This document shows positions 1-11,689 of a stretch of DNA of 64,000 nucleotides, piece by piece. Under the pieces are notes generated by a model that saw only the letters and a list, made by a program, of their open reading frames with translations, was not told where the DNA came from and did no database searches. How positions within the stretch are numbered: position 1 is the stretch's first letter; each line of letters opens with the position of its first letter. Both the position numbers and the translations under genes were made by a program. Source of the stretch: Gnetum montanum (Eukaryota > Streptophyta > Gnetopsida > Gnetales > Gnetaceae); the NCBI GenBank assembly GCA_015680685.1, contig MNCI01010754.1, forward strand, positions 453,156 through 517,155, written 5' to 3'.

Positions 1-882
1 CATACTTTAGGTTGCAAGTAGGGGTTCATCATGATCATCTCTTTCATGATGCCTGTGATGTTTGCGTTGTTCCCTACTCTCCCTACATCCTTGTCCTTGT
101 CCTCTCTCTCGAATTTCCTGTCAAGGTCTCTCATTTTTTCTACCTTTATCCTCTCCATTGTGTTCATGATGGCTGCACCTAGATGTGGAAGGAGAGGGTG
201 AGTGATATGAAGAAGGGGAAGAAGAAGGGGAACCATCGCTATGACGATGTTTCCTATCTTCTCTTCTGCTGCTTTGGCCCTGATCGTGATGACTATCTAA
301 GTGCCCGTCCTTAGCATGAGTGGTTGTTCCCTCTGTGAACAGTTGATGTTCACGGGCATCAAAACCATGGTTATGTATCATTGATCGTAGGTTCTGATAC
401 CCTACCTCATCACGATCGTTAGGAGGGGGAACATCATTTGCTAAATAACTCATTATAAGGGATTCCTCATCTCCTATTTTGCTAAGGGTGTGAAAACCTT
501 TGCCCTTCAAAATTGTATGTTGACTCTCCTACCTTGAGTCCCTCATATGTTGTGCTTCTGTGGGATGATAATCCCTCATATCAAAGTCATTCGCAATGTA
601 TTCAGCAAATAATTCCGTCATGCTAATCTGTGCCAAAGCACGGAAGAGCATGTTAGGGACTGATCGATCTAGGGATAACACGATGTTACCTTGTAAATCT
701 CTCCATCGTAGCTATTCATCTTGATGAAGGATAAAGGTAAAGCTTGGAATATACTCATTAGGATGAGTATAAACTATCTTGTATTATTTAGGACTTGGCT
801 GATTTCGACTATGTGTTTTATGTTGCCGACTATCTCGTGTATGGTCCTTAGGTGGTGAGTTGCTCTTGTGAGAAGAAGACAT
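1..882 (-). pseudogene. gag remnant of LTR element 1
   Basis: Degraded gag region of a minus-strand LTR retrotransposon that runs off the left edge of the window. I place the start at the ATG complementary to 880-882, about 130 bp after the primer-binding site; the protein begins MSSSHKSNSPPKDHTRDS, and the same Met-Ser start is seen in the next copy (3139). The frame stays the same from there to the Ser/His/Asp-rich, low-complexity domain at 510-121, interrupted by TAA and TAG codons that could derive from Gln codons. Gag would form the particle that packages element RNA; the charged disordered tail fits an RNA-binding role (inference). Related copies lie at 1929-3139 and about 5600-7053. 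Not functional as it stands. Confidence 0.7.
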
Positions 883-1008
883 TTTGATTTATCGGTGTGC
901 TAATTTCACCATTATAAAATTTTTATCTTGATTAACCTAAAGGTTCTTTTAGGCTCCCAATGATGTGAGTGATATCCTTTATGTTCTATTCGGTGCACAA
1001 AAACTTAG

Positions 1009-1026
1009 TCCCCGGCAACAGCACCA
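1009..1026 (-). other. Primer-binding site matching tRNA-Asp
   Basis: The plus-strand text TCCCCGGCAACAGCACCA matches the 3' end of plant tRNA-Asp(GTC) at 16 of 18 positions. The two differences are both CG to CA, the expected product of CpG decay. It lies 1 bp outside the LTR end at 1028, which fixes the element's orientation (minus) and its LTR edge. Confidence 0.85.
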
Positions 1027-1027
1027 A

Positions 1028-1928
1028 TGATGAGTGGCGAGTTACCCCTACACTCAACCATACAAAACGAGTGTAGCACGCACGATCCGGTTGAACTACA
1101 TAGACTAAGTGCCTACACGCCACATGGAACACTTGGGGTTAATCATTTGTTGTCTTCCTAGACTTACTTTTGGTTGTCATGGTGTATGGTTAAGTAAGTC
1201 TAAGGTATATGATTTTTATATATTTTTAATGTTTTTCTCCTATGCTATCGACGTGAAGGGTTGAGAAACTAGCTAACTCTAACTAATGACCTAAATCTAA
1301 ATTACCTAGTGTCAGCATTTGTTCCCACTTACCGTACACACCCTGAACCGATGCAACTGTGGCTACCAAATGCTAATCATTGCTGGGATCACCGCGCGTA
1401 ACGCACGTGCTCGAAGTGGTCGTACTGAGGCACCTAACTAGGAGGAAATGGTTGAGAGAATCTATCTAGCCTAAGTGCGATGAGCAGCCAATTCCTTGAC
1501 TATCTGTACACATCCTTAGATGCTCGTAATCAAGTCATACTCATTTCGCATTCTAGAAGTTTAAGGGTGAGAGAGAAAACAATAAATAAAATCCTATTCC
1601 ATGCACTGCAAGGTTTATCTGGAAAGCTCATCTTTATTACCGTACACAACTTGTGTTCAGGTACAATATTGCTCGAATAAAGATCCGTTCACTTTAGGAC
1701 TCCTACTACGGGCACATGGAAAATATTCTATCTCTGGAGTGATCAAACTGCTAGAGTTTCCCTACTTCTAACTCAGGATGGGAAATAAGGGGAGTGCTAC
1801 CTCTTATTTATAGATATGGTGGCGGACCGCGATATCGCATATGCGACATTGCAAGGGACAACGCGATATTGTGGCATCCGCGATATCATGTACGCAATAT
1901 CACGGCTCATGTGAATCGCGTCTCATCA
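1028..1928 (-). mobile_element. LTR1 of the TGATGAG family (901 bp)
   Basis: Long terminal repeat. On the plus strand it begins TGATGAGTGGCGAG and ends CTCATCA; read on the minus strand it is TG...CA. The left edge is set by the adjacent tRNA-Asp primer site. The right edge is set by comparison with the solo LTR at 23178-24071, whose ends are defined by target duplications. A minus-strand TATA box (CTATAAATA) lies at 1805-1813. U3 (1815-1928) carries CGATATCG-type palindromes rich in CpG. It serves as the 5' LTR of element 1 to the left and sits directly against the truncated gag of element 2 to the right. Confidence 0.85.
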
Positions 1929-3139
1929 AGGTTGGACTCCTGGGAGTATGTTTGATACTTATTTTTGAATAGTTCTAACATGGTACTCCATCAACGAATG
2001 GATTTTGGTTCTAAGGATTGATACCAACTTTCCACTTCCTTAATTAGTGTTTGTGGAAACAAATTTAGCTTTTTCCACTCATTTTCTATATTTTGCAAGG
2101 CACATGCATCATGGAATGCTTGTAGATGATTTTGAGGATCAACATTGTATCCCCCTTCAAATCATGAAATGTTATTCATGTTTAGTCTTTTGATCCTACT
2201 ATCCTTCTAGTGCCTTTTTGGGATCCTAATGGCATCTATTATATCTAACATACTTTCAATGGTGAGTAGGGGTTCATCATGATCATGATGTCTATGATGG
2301 CTATGTTGTTCTCTACTCTCCCTTCTTTCGTGATGTGTCTCTTTGGATTGTCCTTGCTCTTTTTCTCAACTATTTTGTCTATGATTTCTATTTTTCTTAC
2401 CATTGTCCTCATGGTCTTGCCCTTTGTGACTGCATCTAGATCCTAAAGAAGATGGGAAAGGAGATGATGAACATGAAGAGGAAGAAGGACTGGCAACATG
2501 ATGATACTTGTCACCTTCTTTTCGGTGGTTGTGGTCTTGGTCGCGGTTACAATCAAAATGTCCATCATTGTCATGCATTCATGTTCCTTTTTCAAATCCT
2601 TTGTATTTGTTGGTACCATAACCTAGGTTATGAATAGTTGAATGAAGATTCCGATACCCAACTCCTTGATCGAAGACAACGAGAGGAACATTGTTTTGTG
2701 GAAAATCTCCCGAGGCAAGTTCACCACCATCATTTTCACTTAGGACATACAAGAGATCCTGAGACCACTTCCCCTTCATGGATTTGTAATGTCTCTCCTA
2801 TTGCAAATCCCTTTTGTGTTGTGCCTTCATGGATTGATAATATCTTGAATATTTGTACTTTGATTGTAAGTGTTGCATACCAATTCATGTGAGAGCATGA
2901 AGAAGCATGCTTGGGATTGGGTAATTAAGAGGTAACACTATGTTAGCTTCTAAATCACACCATCACAGATGTTCATCCTAGTGGGGGATAAAGGTAAAGT
3001 TTGGTATATACTCATTAGGATGAGCATATACCATGCAAAACTATTGGGGCACTGGAAAATCATCATGTGCACCCCACCTTTGATTGTTCATGGTGTTAAA
3101 CCTAGTTGGTGAAGCACTCTCATAAAAAGAAGGAGACAT
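1929..3139 (-). pseudogene. gag remnant of element 2, between LTR2 and LTR1
   Basis: Second copy of the same gag. It starts at the ATG complementary to 3137-3139 (protein begins MSPSFYESASPTRF) and continues to the His/Ser/Asp-rich domain at 2779-2366. From about 1965 it matches the element-3 gag near 5910 and then meets LTR1 abruptly at 1928. About 1.8 kb that element 3 has between gag and its 3' LTR (zinc knuckle, protease) is missing here. In-frame stops are frequent. Reduced to LTR-gag-LTR, this unit could only have moved with proteins supplied by another element. Confidence 0.65.
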
Positions 3140-3253
3140 GATTAATTATTTAGTGCAATACCATTTTTGGTGATTATAGAATAGTTAACTCTAAGGGTTT
3201 GTTTCAATGATGGAAGGATTTTCTAAGTTCTAATTAGTGCATAAACAATAAAA

Positions 3254-3270
3254 TTTCTAGTAATGGCACC
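3254..3270 (-). other. Decayed tRNA-Asp primer-binding site (element 2)
   Basis: The plus text TTCTAGTAATGGCACC, followed by AA and LTR2, is a decayed version of the tRNA-Asp 3' end seen at 1009-1026. Most differences are transitions. It fixes the LTR2 edge at 3273. Confidence 0.6.
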
Positions 3271-3272
3271 AA

Positions 3273-4118
3273 TGATGAGCGGTGAGGTACCCCTATGCCC
3301 AACCATACAAATACGAGTGTTCACATGCAATTTGGTCAAAATCTAAGGATTAAGTGCTTATGCACCTACACAAAACAAGGATGAGGTATGCAATCGTTGT
3401 CTTCCCAAGCTTACTTGTAAGGCTCAATTGTATGGTTAAGTAAACTTGAGGTATGTGATTTTTGTTATTTTATGTTTTATTTTCTTGATGCTTAAAATAG
3501 AGAAATGAGATAATTTAATAAATAGTTTGATTTAACTTGTTAACTATTCTCTATGTAGTCCTAACACCAGCATCCATTCCCACTCTTCGAATACATCTTG
3601 AACCAGTGTAACACTACTGGGATTACCAAATGTTAGTCATTATTAGGTTACCAAGTGTTCCCATGTATGGTCAAAGTGTTCATGTTGAGTGTGCTAATTC
3701 ATTACTAATTAACAATTCAATAGAAATAACATTGATTAACTAATGATCGCATCAAATAATAGTAAGTAACATTAAATGCAATAATTAAGCTATTCTGAAT
3801 GTTGCAAGGTTTAACACAAAGTTCATCTTTATTTCTAGACATAAGGTGTGCTTAGGTACACAATGCTCAAATAAAGATTTTTTCACTTTATGACTCCTAC
3901 TCTGGGCACTCAAAAATAATTCTAACTCTGCAAGGAAAAACCTACAAGAGTTCGGCTAAGGAACTAAAAAATAATGCCAAACTAAGTGCCCTTGTCTCCT
4001 ACTTATAGCAAATGAGATAGGTTTCGATATTGCATGTCCAATATCGCTTTGACATCTCTGATATCATGTATCCAATATTAAGGGTCTGATATCAAGGGTC
4101 TAATATCAGGATTCATCA
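3273..4118 (-). mobile_element. LTR2 of the TGATGAG family (846 bp)
   Basis: Begins TGATGAGCGGTGAGG on the plus strand and ends GGATTCATCA. It is collinear with LTR1 across the motifs CCCAACCATAC, the 'ACCAAATG...AATCATT' block and the AATAAAGAT block. The TATA region near 3990 is degraded (ACTTATAG). U3 carries GATATC-type short repeats (4025-4110) that are diverged from those of LTR1. It acts as 5' LTR of element 2 and lies immediately after the protease codons of element 3. Confidence 0.8.
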
Positions 4119-4480
4119 CCTTTTTACTAGATATCTCTAGAGAAATATCTTTGATGTCCATTCTTGCATCAACAGTGCTTAGCTAGGTCCTTTCCACGAT
4201 TATTGAAAAGTCCCCTTTATAGTTCTTAACCTTGATTACTAGGAAATTAGTAGGATAAAACCACCTACAGAAAATGGTCATAATGTCTTCCACTAGTTCT
4301 AATGAAATAGTAATCGATTGGTTTACCAATTGTAATTAGATATTTCTCTTCTTAAAAGGTAGTAGGTTCTAGGAAATATACATCTCATGAGAAGTCAAGT
4401 TCACACTGGAACCTAAATCAAGAAGAGCTTTACATGGTTTATTTTAAGAAATGTATAAATAAATAAGAGGACTCCTAAGA
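4119..4480 (-). pseudogene. Retroviral-type aspartic protease, element 3
   Basis: The minus-strand frame reads PCKALLDLGSSVNL with the catalytic D-L-G at 4411-4419. It continues through a typical retropepsin body (LQLVNQSITISLELVEDI; then FYPTNFLVI) to ISSKKVMN, where the LTR2 sequence takes over at 4118. The DLGSSVNL form is that of plant Ty3/gypsy proteases. It is interrupted by several stops (for example at ISNNK and MYIS*NLL). No RT, RNase H or integrase follows, so element 3 is LTR-gag-pro-LTR. The purine run AGTAAAAAGG next to LTR2 could be the polypurine tract but is also protease codons. Confidence 0.75.
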
Positions 4481-7053
4481 TCAGCTAATTTCCTAGGAAG
4501 GTCCCTAGCATGGATCTAATTAGATATGACACGTCTGAGCATAATAGTATGGATCCTAGGCAGTATCTGGTTTGAAGAGAACTCGAAGGAGTTAGATATA
4601 AAGAGATATGTAGAAGTAGGATTGCTAACCATGTGTATGTGAGGGCTTAGGTAGATTGTTGGGTTAGAAAAATGGTCTTTTCCATGATCTCTTGTCTGAA
4701 CGACTCAGTTGATGAACTAATTGTAGATTAATAGCCCTAGTAGCATTTTTTTGCTACAATTGGGCTAGAGGTTCATCTTTCATAGATGAAGTAGGCAGTA
4801 GCTATGTTGAAGGTGAAGGAATAGGTGCAAGAATAAGAGGAGGATAAGGATAAAAAGTGGCATCCCTTCTTCAATGTGAAGAATGAGTTCAGTAATATTC
4901 AAGAGTATAGTAGTGATGTTGGAAAGCAGAAATGTGATTGGAAGAGTTATGCAAAGATAGGGGTTGATGAATGTAATATATATATGGATCAAGTTGTTTT
5001 TAATGGTATTACTACCTTGGTGATGGTAGCATCCATGGCTATGGTTGTTGCCACTATTGATACTACTCATATGGTTATGGTGGAGCTCCACTTGGATAAT
5101 ATTTTTGTTTCTGATGGAATTGCCTAGGATTGCCTTGAGGATAAGGAAATCTTCTGCATGTTTTCCTTCTCGCTAGTCATGGATTTAGGGCATACACCCT
5201 AGACTCTTGTAAGTCTAAAATGATGGGGTAACATCCCTTAAGATGTCCATATTGGCAGATGTCACATCCACCATTATCATCTGATTTAGTTTTTGCAATT
5301 TCCTCTACTGTAGTAATCTTGCCTTTACCTCTTTGATTGACATGTTCAACTTCCTTTCACCTCCTATGATTATGATCACTACCTTGTCCTTTGGATTCTT
5401 TAGTAATTTTTAGGATAACTTGGAATATTCTATCCATAGAGTCCCATAATTGATCTACCTTAGTCAAAATTTTAGAGGGGCATTTTTGAATTAGCAAGAT
5501 CTTCTAGTTCACTACCTCATCATGTGATGACTACTCCTCATTGTCACAAAAATAGAACCTCCATATTACGAATGAAAGGATCATGGTTGTATTCTTTTGC
5601 ACTTTCACATTTCCTCAAATATTCTTCTTCATTTGCTAATTTCTCAATTATCCTTTGGGTTTGATTGGATTTTAATTATGAGAATTTCCCTTGGGCTTCA
5701 AGAGTTCTCATTTCTAATTGGAGCCTATCTACAATATAGTGAAGTTGCTCCTATTGAGAATAACCATGGCCAGAGCATCTATGTAATAAGGAATAGTATC
5801 AACCCATGGTGGCATCCAAGGGTTCACATATCCCTTGTTTCTATCCTTGGATTTTCCTCCTCAATTTGGACACTCAAGAGTACATCTAATACTTTTCGTT
5901 AAATAGTTTGAGCATTGTACTCCACCATCTGATGAATTTCGGTTCTAAGGACCAGTACCAACTTTCTGCTTCTTCAATGTATATCCTGTGGAATAACTTA
6001 AGTTTTCTCAAATCATTTTCTATATTTTGCAATGCACAAGCATCATGGAAAGCTTGAAGATGATTCTAGAGATTTGAGTTATATCCCCCTTTGAATCTAG
6101 GGATATTGTTCTTGTCTAACCTCTTGATCCAATTATCCTTAATGTGTCTTGTAGGAATTCTCATTGCCTATGTAATGTTTAGCATGCTTCAAATAGTAAG
6201 TAAAGGCTCATCAAGGCTATGATTTTGGTGCCTATTATGCCCTCTACTACCTGTTCGTTCATGGCTATAAGTATCTCTCGAAAGCTCGTGCCCTAGGTCT
6301 TGACTTGGCTAATGATCCCTATGATCATCTCGATCTCGTTAGTCACCTCCATCATGATTGCACCCCCTATGGTTGTGTTTAGAGCTAGAAGAGGAATATG
6401 ATGATGATGGTGAAGAGGAAGGAGGACTAGCAGCCTTACGGTTCCTACCACCCCCTCTTTGACGATCATCACCCCAATCTTGCTACTTGTTTGCATCTCT
6501 ACCATGACTTTCCTCCTTGGATCCCCCTTTGTCATTGGATCCATTTTTTTCAAAACCCTAATTATGGATTATGGATTCCAAGTTCTAGTTTTGACCTCCT
6601 TCATTGAAGTTAAAGAGAGGAGTTTCATTGAATGGAAAAGCCCCAGAGTATGGTTCTCCATCATCTTTTTGATACATCATGTATGGGGAATCATTGAACC
6701 ACTTCCCCTTCATAGATTTGTAGCACTACTTTAGTTGTCAATACATTAGACATTGTGCCTTAGTGGAAGGATAATCCTTGGTGTTACTATCCTGCACAAC
6801 ATACTCAACATGAAGTCCTTGGAGGCATAATCACATAAGAGTTTGTTGGAGCATCACATGAACGGATTGATTAGGTAGCAACACAATGTTGCCCTTCATG
6901 TCTCGCCATTGAAATAGTTCATCTTGGTGTAGGATAAAGGTGAAATTAGGTACATACTTATTAGGATGAGCATATACCATTCTATATTGTTAGGGCACTT
7001 GTTGATTTACTCCATTAGACTTGGACAAAGAATCACTCCTATGAGAAGGAGAT
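4481..7053 (-). pseudogene. gag with zinc-knuckle remnant, element 3
   Basis: Longest of the three gag copies. The start codon position (about 7053) reads ATA instead of the ATG found in copies 1 and 2. The charged Ser/His domain lies near 6553-6293 and the conserved gag end near 5900. Next comes a Tyr/Pro/Gln-rich stretch (about 5091-4800; YGYYHQYWQQPQPW). Between them, at 5231-5266, the minus strand reads GGCDICQYGHLKGCY, a shortened CCHC-like zinc knuckle. The order gag body, knuckle, Gln-rich stretch, protease suits a gag-pro precursor. It is broken by many stops and some frameshifts. Confidence 0.6.
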
Positions 7054-7198
7054 ATCTTGTATTAGAAAACGAGAAATGTTGTGTGCTTTGTAAAATTGTT
7101 ATAGTTACTTTAATGTATGATATGACTTTAGGGTTTGTTTCAACAATCTTGAATAATTTTTTTACTATGTCCTAGATAGCACACATAACAACTAAAGA

Positions 7199-7216
7199 TC
7201 CCTAGCAATGGAACCA
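7199..7216 (-). other. Decayed tRNA-Asp primer-binding site (element 3)
   Basis: TCCCTAGCAATGGAACCA matches the tRNA-Asp 3' end at 13 of 18 positions; four of the five changes are C-to-T or G-to-A. It lies 1 bp from LTR3. Confidence 0.7.
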
Positions 7217-7217
7217 A

Positions 7218-7855
7218 TGATGATTGATAAGGTACCCCTATTCCCAACCATACGAATCATAAGTATTCATGTGCAATCTGATGGAATTCCATAGATCTTA
7301 AGTTCCTAAGTACACTAGTTCTAGGATGTGAAATCTAATCATAACAATCATTGTCTTCTCAACTATACTTTTGTAGCTTAATTGTATAGTTAAGTGTAAA
7401 AAGGCGCATGATTTTTATTATTTTATATTTTATTTGTCTACAATTAATAGTAGGTTGAAACTAAATTTATAAATCAATTTAATTAATCTAATTGCTAATT
7501 GATAACTAACTATCTTAACATAAGTATCTGGTCCCACTTTCTGTGCACATCCTAAACACATATAATGTTGCTAGGTTATCAAACATTAATCATTGCTAGG
7601 ATTACCAAGAGTCATATTCATGCTCAAAGTGATCATACTTATGTGCTTAATTAATTTATATTTAATCGAACTAGCTTACTTTAGCTTAATTACTGAGGAG
7701 AATTAAAGGAAATTGCATAAAACATTAAATGCATAAATAAAATATTTAAGCTAGCCAAGGTGCTGTAAGGTTTGATCAGAAAGCTCATCTTTATTACCAC
7801 ACACACTGCCGTGCTCAGGTACAACAGTGCTCTAATAAAGATTCACACACTCAAT
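7218..7855 (-). mobile_element. LTR3 of the TGATGAG family, truncated
   Basis: Begins TGATGATTGATAAGG and follows LTR1 and LTR2 through CCCAACCATAC, the AATCATTGCTAGG block and AATAAAGATTC. The match stops near 7855, before the TATA box and U3, where chromovirus-like LTR sequence begins. It is the 5' LTR of element 3. Confidence 0.75.
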
Positions 7856-8093
7856 AATAGAATTAGTGCATACATGCTAGATGATAATAAAAGGTGACAT
7901 ATGTATGATTAAATATTAAGGATTACATAAAATTAACCAAGAATCTAAAATATCCAAGACTCATCATTAACATCATCAACATAATGCATAAAATATACTA
8001 AACTAGCTAGACATATAACTATACAAGTGTAAGCATAACATTCTTCACAAAAATCATACATACCAAGGATGTCAAAAAATATGAGTTGTTACA
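7856..8093 (-). mobile_element. Chromovirus-like LTR fragment
   Basis: Read on the minus strand this starts TGTAACAACTCAT directly after a polypurine tract (plus 8094-8109, TCCTTCCCCCCTTAAG). That is the usual 3' LTR junction of Tekay/Del-type plant chromoviruses. Its far end is not visible; it meets the broken LTR3 near 7855, so it either inserted there or was joined by deletion. Confidence 0.6.
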
Positions 8094-8480
8094 TCCTTCC
8101 CCCCTTAAGAATCTTTCTCCTAGAAGATTTTAGGATGGAAACCACGGGAACTATCTTGCTACACAATTGACACTCCATCCAATCTAGGATCCTAATGGGA
8201 CATTCCACATACAAGATATTAGCTTGAAGCTACACCTTGGTATCGGGAATATACTTTTGTAGCATAGAAATATGAAATATATCATGCATGATTGAAGGTT
8301 ATTGTGGTAGATCAACATGATGCATTAGTAAGATGCAAACTTACCTTTTTGATTGAAACATATCAAACTGTTCAGTGAGGAGATTTGAAAAAACACTTTA
8401 TCACTAATAGTAAACTCAAGATGCATGCTTCTATGGTGCCTAATGATTTTGAGCTACCCTTGGCTATTCATGAATTTTCT
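8094..8480 (-). pseudogene. Integrase C-terminal end of a chromovirus-like element
   Basis: The minus strand shows LEFTISDKVFFQISP, then MHDIFHISMLQKYIPD, then YVECPIRILD. These match the integrase C-terminal sequence of plant chromoviruses (LEFEVGDxVFLKVSP ... HNVFHVSMLRKYxPD ... YVEQPxxILD). The reading frame shifts between blocks and contains stops. The protein end is followed by the polypurine tract and 3' LTR. Only this last portion of pol is present; nothing of RT or RNase H is visible to the right. Confidence 0.75.
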
Positions 8481-8519
8481 AATATGTGCTATTATCCTTA
8501 ACATAACATTAAAACTAAT

Positions 8520-10454
8520 GCACTAGCCAAAACAACATAAAAATTTGCATGTTATAACTAATCTTTATCATGTAGATTTTACTCGATGAATCTAAAGAAG
8601 AAATTTCATTGTAAATGTGAAAATTATAACCCACAATGGGCAATTTCACATACTTTATACTTTTTAGGTTAAAAATGCCTCATAAGGGATCAAAGCCTCA
8701 TTCACCAAGTGAATATTTGGGCTTTAGTGGGTCAAAAATGCTTTTTGGAATGCGAAAAAGGTAATTTTATGGCTTTTATGTTAGGTATACATTTTTCTAT
8801 GCTAGAAACACATGAAGTGGGTAGATCTCACCTACACCCAATGTAGAAGGGTGGGGGTTTGGAAACTTTCCCCCCTTCAACATGGAGACCAAATGCACAA
8901 CTTGGAAACTTTTCCCTAGCATGGAAACTCCTCCCCGCTGCCCCCCCCGCCCCTCCCTATTTAGCTTACAAAATTTTTCCCTAGCTTGGAAACTTTACCC
9001 CTAGCCTGAAAAGTTACACTTCCCCATAGCATGAAAAATTCAATCCCTAATGTGGAAGCCACAAGAAGAAAAATTCATCAATTCATGCACTTCAACATTG
9101 ATCAGTGACTTCAACAAGCATGGTGGAGAGCTCAGCATGGAAGATTCATCTCTAGCATGGAAGGTATGTCTCGGTTACTATTTATAGTAGATGGAATGGC
9201 CATGGGGAAATCACTTACTATGTATAGTAAGCCCCAAAATTTGGGCACCCATCTCACCTAAATTTGATAGTTAATTTGTATTAAAATCACATAAAATTTG
9301 TAGCCATTTTGAAAGCCAATTTGCAGCCCCATTTATGGCCTAAAAAACATATAAAAGCCAACCTAAAACATCATTGACATGTTGGAAGAATTTTTGGGAT
9401 GGTTTAGCAATTTTGGCACACAAACACATTGGCATTTCAGTAATTTTAAGTAATTTTCATACACACGATTGCACACTTGGGGCATTTTCAAGCACTCAAG
9501 AGCTCTTACAAGTTCCCATACTTGCATTCTTTTGAATCCTAGCATGGAAGTAATGTGGCCTTAAGATTTGGTAAATTCTTGGTGTTAAAACTACACTTAT
9601 GGGATGGGATTCCAAAACATAGTGTGGAGCAATTTGACATCCAAATTTTCCACCTTTCTCACCCCCCAGTAGTGACCCAATTGGCAGATCCAAGATTGGA
9701 GTAGTGAAGGAAGGTTCGATAACATCAGAAATGGATTAGCACATGGATTGTGAAGTAGATCCCATTGGCTTCAACAAGCTTTGAACTCATGCACAAGTGA
9801 ATCCCCCTTTTTTTGATCATCCAAGTACCATTTGTACACATTTCTCTTACTTATTCTTTATTCTTTTCTTAATAAAGTTTTAAGTTTTGGGTTTTGTATT
9901 CAAAAATAAATTTATTATCTATGCATTATTTAGATCTATTTATATTTCCATGTTTCACATCTCATAAGTCCCAAGTTAATCTCATGGAATGATCAGGGCA
10001 CCTTGAATCCCATTTTTATTATGGAGGCCCTAGGTATTCAAGGTTGGGGAATTACTTGCACTAAGGATTATTTGTTTTCATTCCAACAATTGAGGCTTTT
10101 GATTGCAATAGCTTTTCTTGGCACTAGATGGAGGGCCTTCACTAAATTCTATAACTAGATCTATTATTTTCATTGCTAGTTGCAAGCTTTTCCTTGATTT
10201 TTGTAGCCAAGACCTTTGAGGAATCAATGTTGGTCTTTCCTCCCTTGTGACCAAAACTATAGCATGAAAGTTCTAAGTTGTTGGGTTTGGACTTTTCACA
10301 GCACTTGCTACAAATTTTACAGCCCAAAGCCAGTGTTGATATCTCTTCCTTACTATTATTTTTTCCTTTTTACTACTAATATTTATCTTCTAGTTTCTAA
10401 AGTGGGTGGCTTAACTCATTCATGAGTTGGTGAGTTGGCTTCCTGCTCCCCCCC
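8520..10454 (+). mobile_element. Candidate 5' LTR of element A (undefined edges)
   Basis: No protein homology. Repeated GCATGGAA/CTTGGAAAC phrases at about 8810-9190 resemble the tandem field at 21300-24350. A plus-strand TATA box (TATAAAAG) lies at 9350-9357 and AATAAA-type signals near 9872. Its place upstream of the plus-strand gag at 11690 suggests U3-R-U5 of element A. Neither LTR end nor primer site could be fixed, so this is an inference from position and shared wording. Confidence 0.35.
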
Positions 10455-10569
10455 NNNNNNNNNNNNNNNNNNNNNNNNNNNNNNNNNNNNNNNNNNNNNN
10501 NNNNNNNNNNNNNNNNNNNNNNNNNNNNNNNNNNNNNNNNNNNNNNNNNNNNNNNNNNNNNNNNNNNNN
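10455..10569. other. Assembly gap (115 N)
   Basis: A run of N. The sequence after the gap (10570-10760) resembles the sequence before it (10140-10330): ACTAAATTCTATAACTAGAT against ACTAATTTTATAACTAGATT, and later AAAGCCAG in both. The gap may therefore hide a collapsed or mis-joined tandem repeat. Confidence 0.95.
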
Positions 10570-11689
10570 ACTAATTTTATAACTAGATTTGCTTTTTTTG
10601 CAAGTTAAAAGCCATTTTAGCCAAGACTCCTATGGAATCCAATGCTTCCTTTATGCCCTGTAGTAGAAACCTTAGTGTGAACATTGTAGGTGGTTTGGGT
10701 GCTAGAATTTTACAACATCTATTGTGAAGTATTAGTGCAAAGCCAGCATGGAAGCTTTAATAAACATTTAATTTTTATTGCCATAATCTTTGCTACTAAA
10801 CTAATGTTGGCTTCGATACCAACCAAGCTTGCTTTTTCTTCCATTTTAGTAAAAGTTGGCAGCCTACCAAAACCATCTTTGGAAACTGCCAAATTTCCAT
10901 TTTGTTCTTCAAACTTTTCCTCTTCTCTCTAATGTTGGAATAAGAAGGTGTGAGATTCCCATTATCTCACCCCCCTTCTTTCCCCCTTTCCATACATAGT
11001 GTAGAGGTAGTTGGGAGGCCAACTTGGGTGAGGTTTTAACGCCAACATTTCCAATATTCCATTTCTAGTAAAGCGGTAAAACCCCCTTATCCCCCACTTA
11101 CTAATTATAGTACGTACATAATTTTTTGCCATTTTTATTTTTCATAAAGAGTTTTTGAATTCCATTCACTAGTATTTACTCCTATTTTACTAGTTATAGC
11201 CTATTCTTAAGCACTGCTTAACACTATAGCCACTCCTTTTCAAAAGTCTAGCAAATTGCCCTTCACCTTCACTAGCAAAGATCATAACCAACAAGTCATG
11301 AGGATGTATGATCTCAAAGACATTTCCCTCATTGAGTGTACATGATCTTTGAGAGTTAGAGGGTAGAGTCCTAATTTTGTAGTCATAAATGAAGATTGTT
11401 ATAACTTCATTTGTGTCAAAATATAGGTAGGCATGGTAATTCCATGAATTTAAGTTGAGGCTAAAAGAGAGTTTGAGTTCATACACATGGGTAGAAAAGA
11501 GTACATCCCTTCCCTATATGAAAAAATTCCTCTTAATGATGTCTATTGTAGTGTCCTAGCCTAATTGATTACCATAGAAGAGGAAGATGAAAAGCCTACC
11601 TTTGGGGAACAACAAAAATAGAAGGATGAATTTAAGAAAGAATCCGAGCCTAAAAACATCCTTAGAGGACTATTTTAACAAACATCTCC
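10570..11689. other. No recognisable gene; leader region of element A
   Basis: Short open frames on both strands match nothing I recognise. The stretch lies between the candidate LTR and gag of element A, so it is probably its 5' untranslated region. Confidence 0.4.

Noticed and set aside
4119-4130. AGTAAAAAGG as a definite polypurine tract
   Set aside because: These bases are also the last readable protease codons (SSKKV), so the purine run may be coincidental after a deletion.
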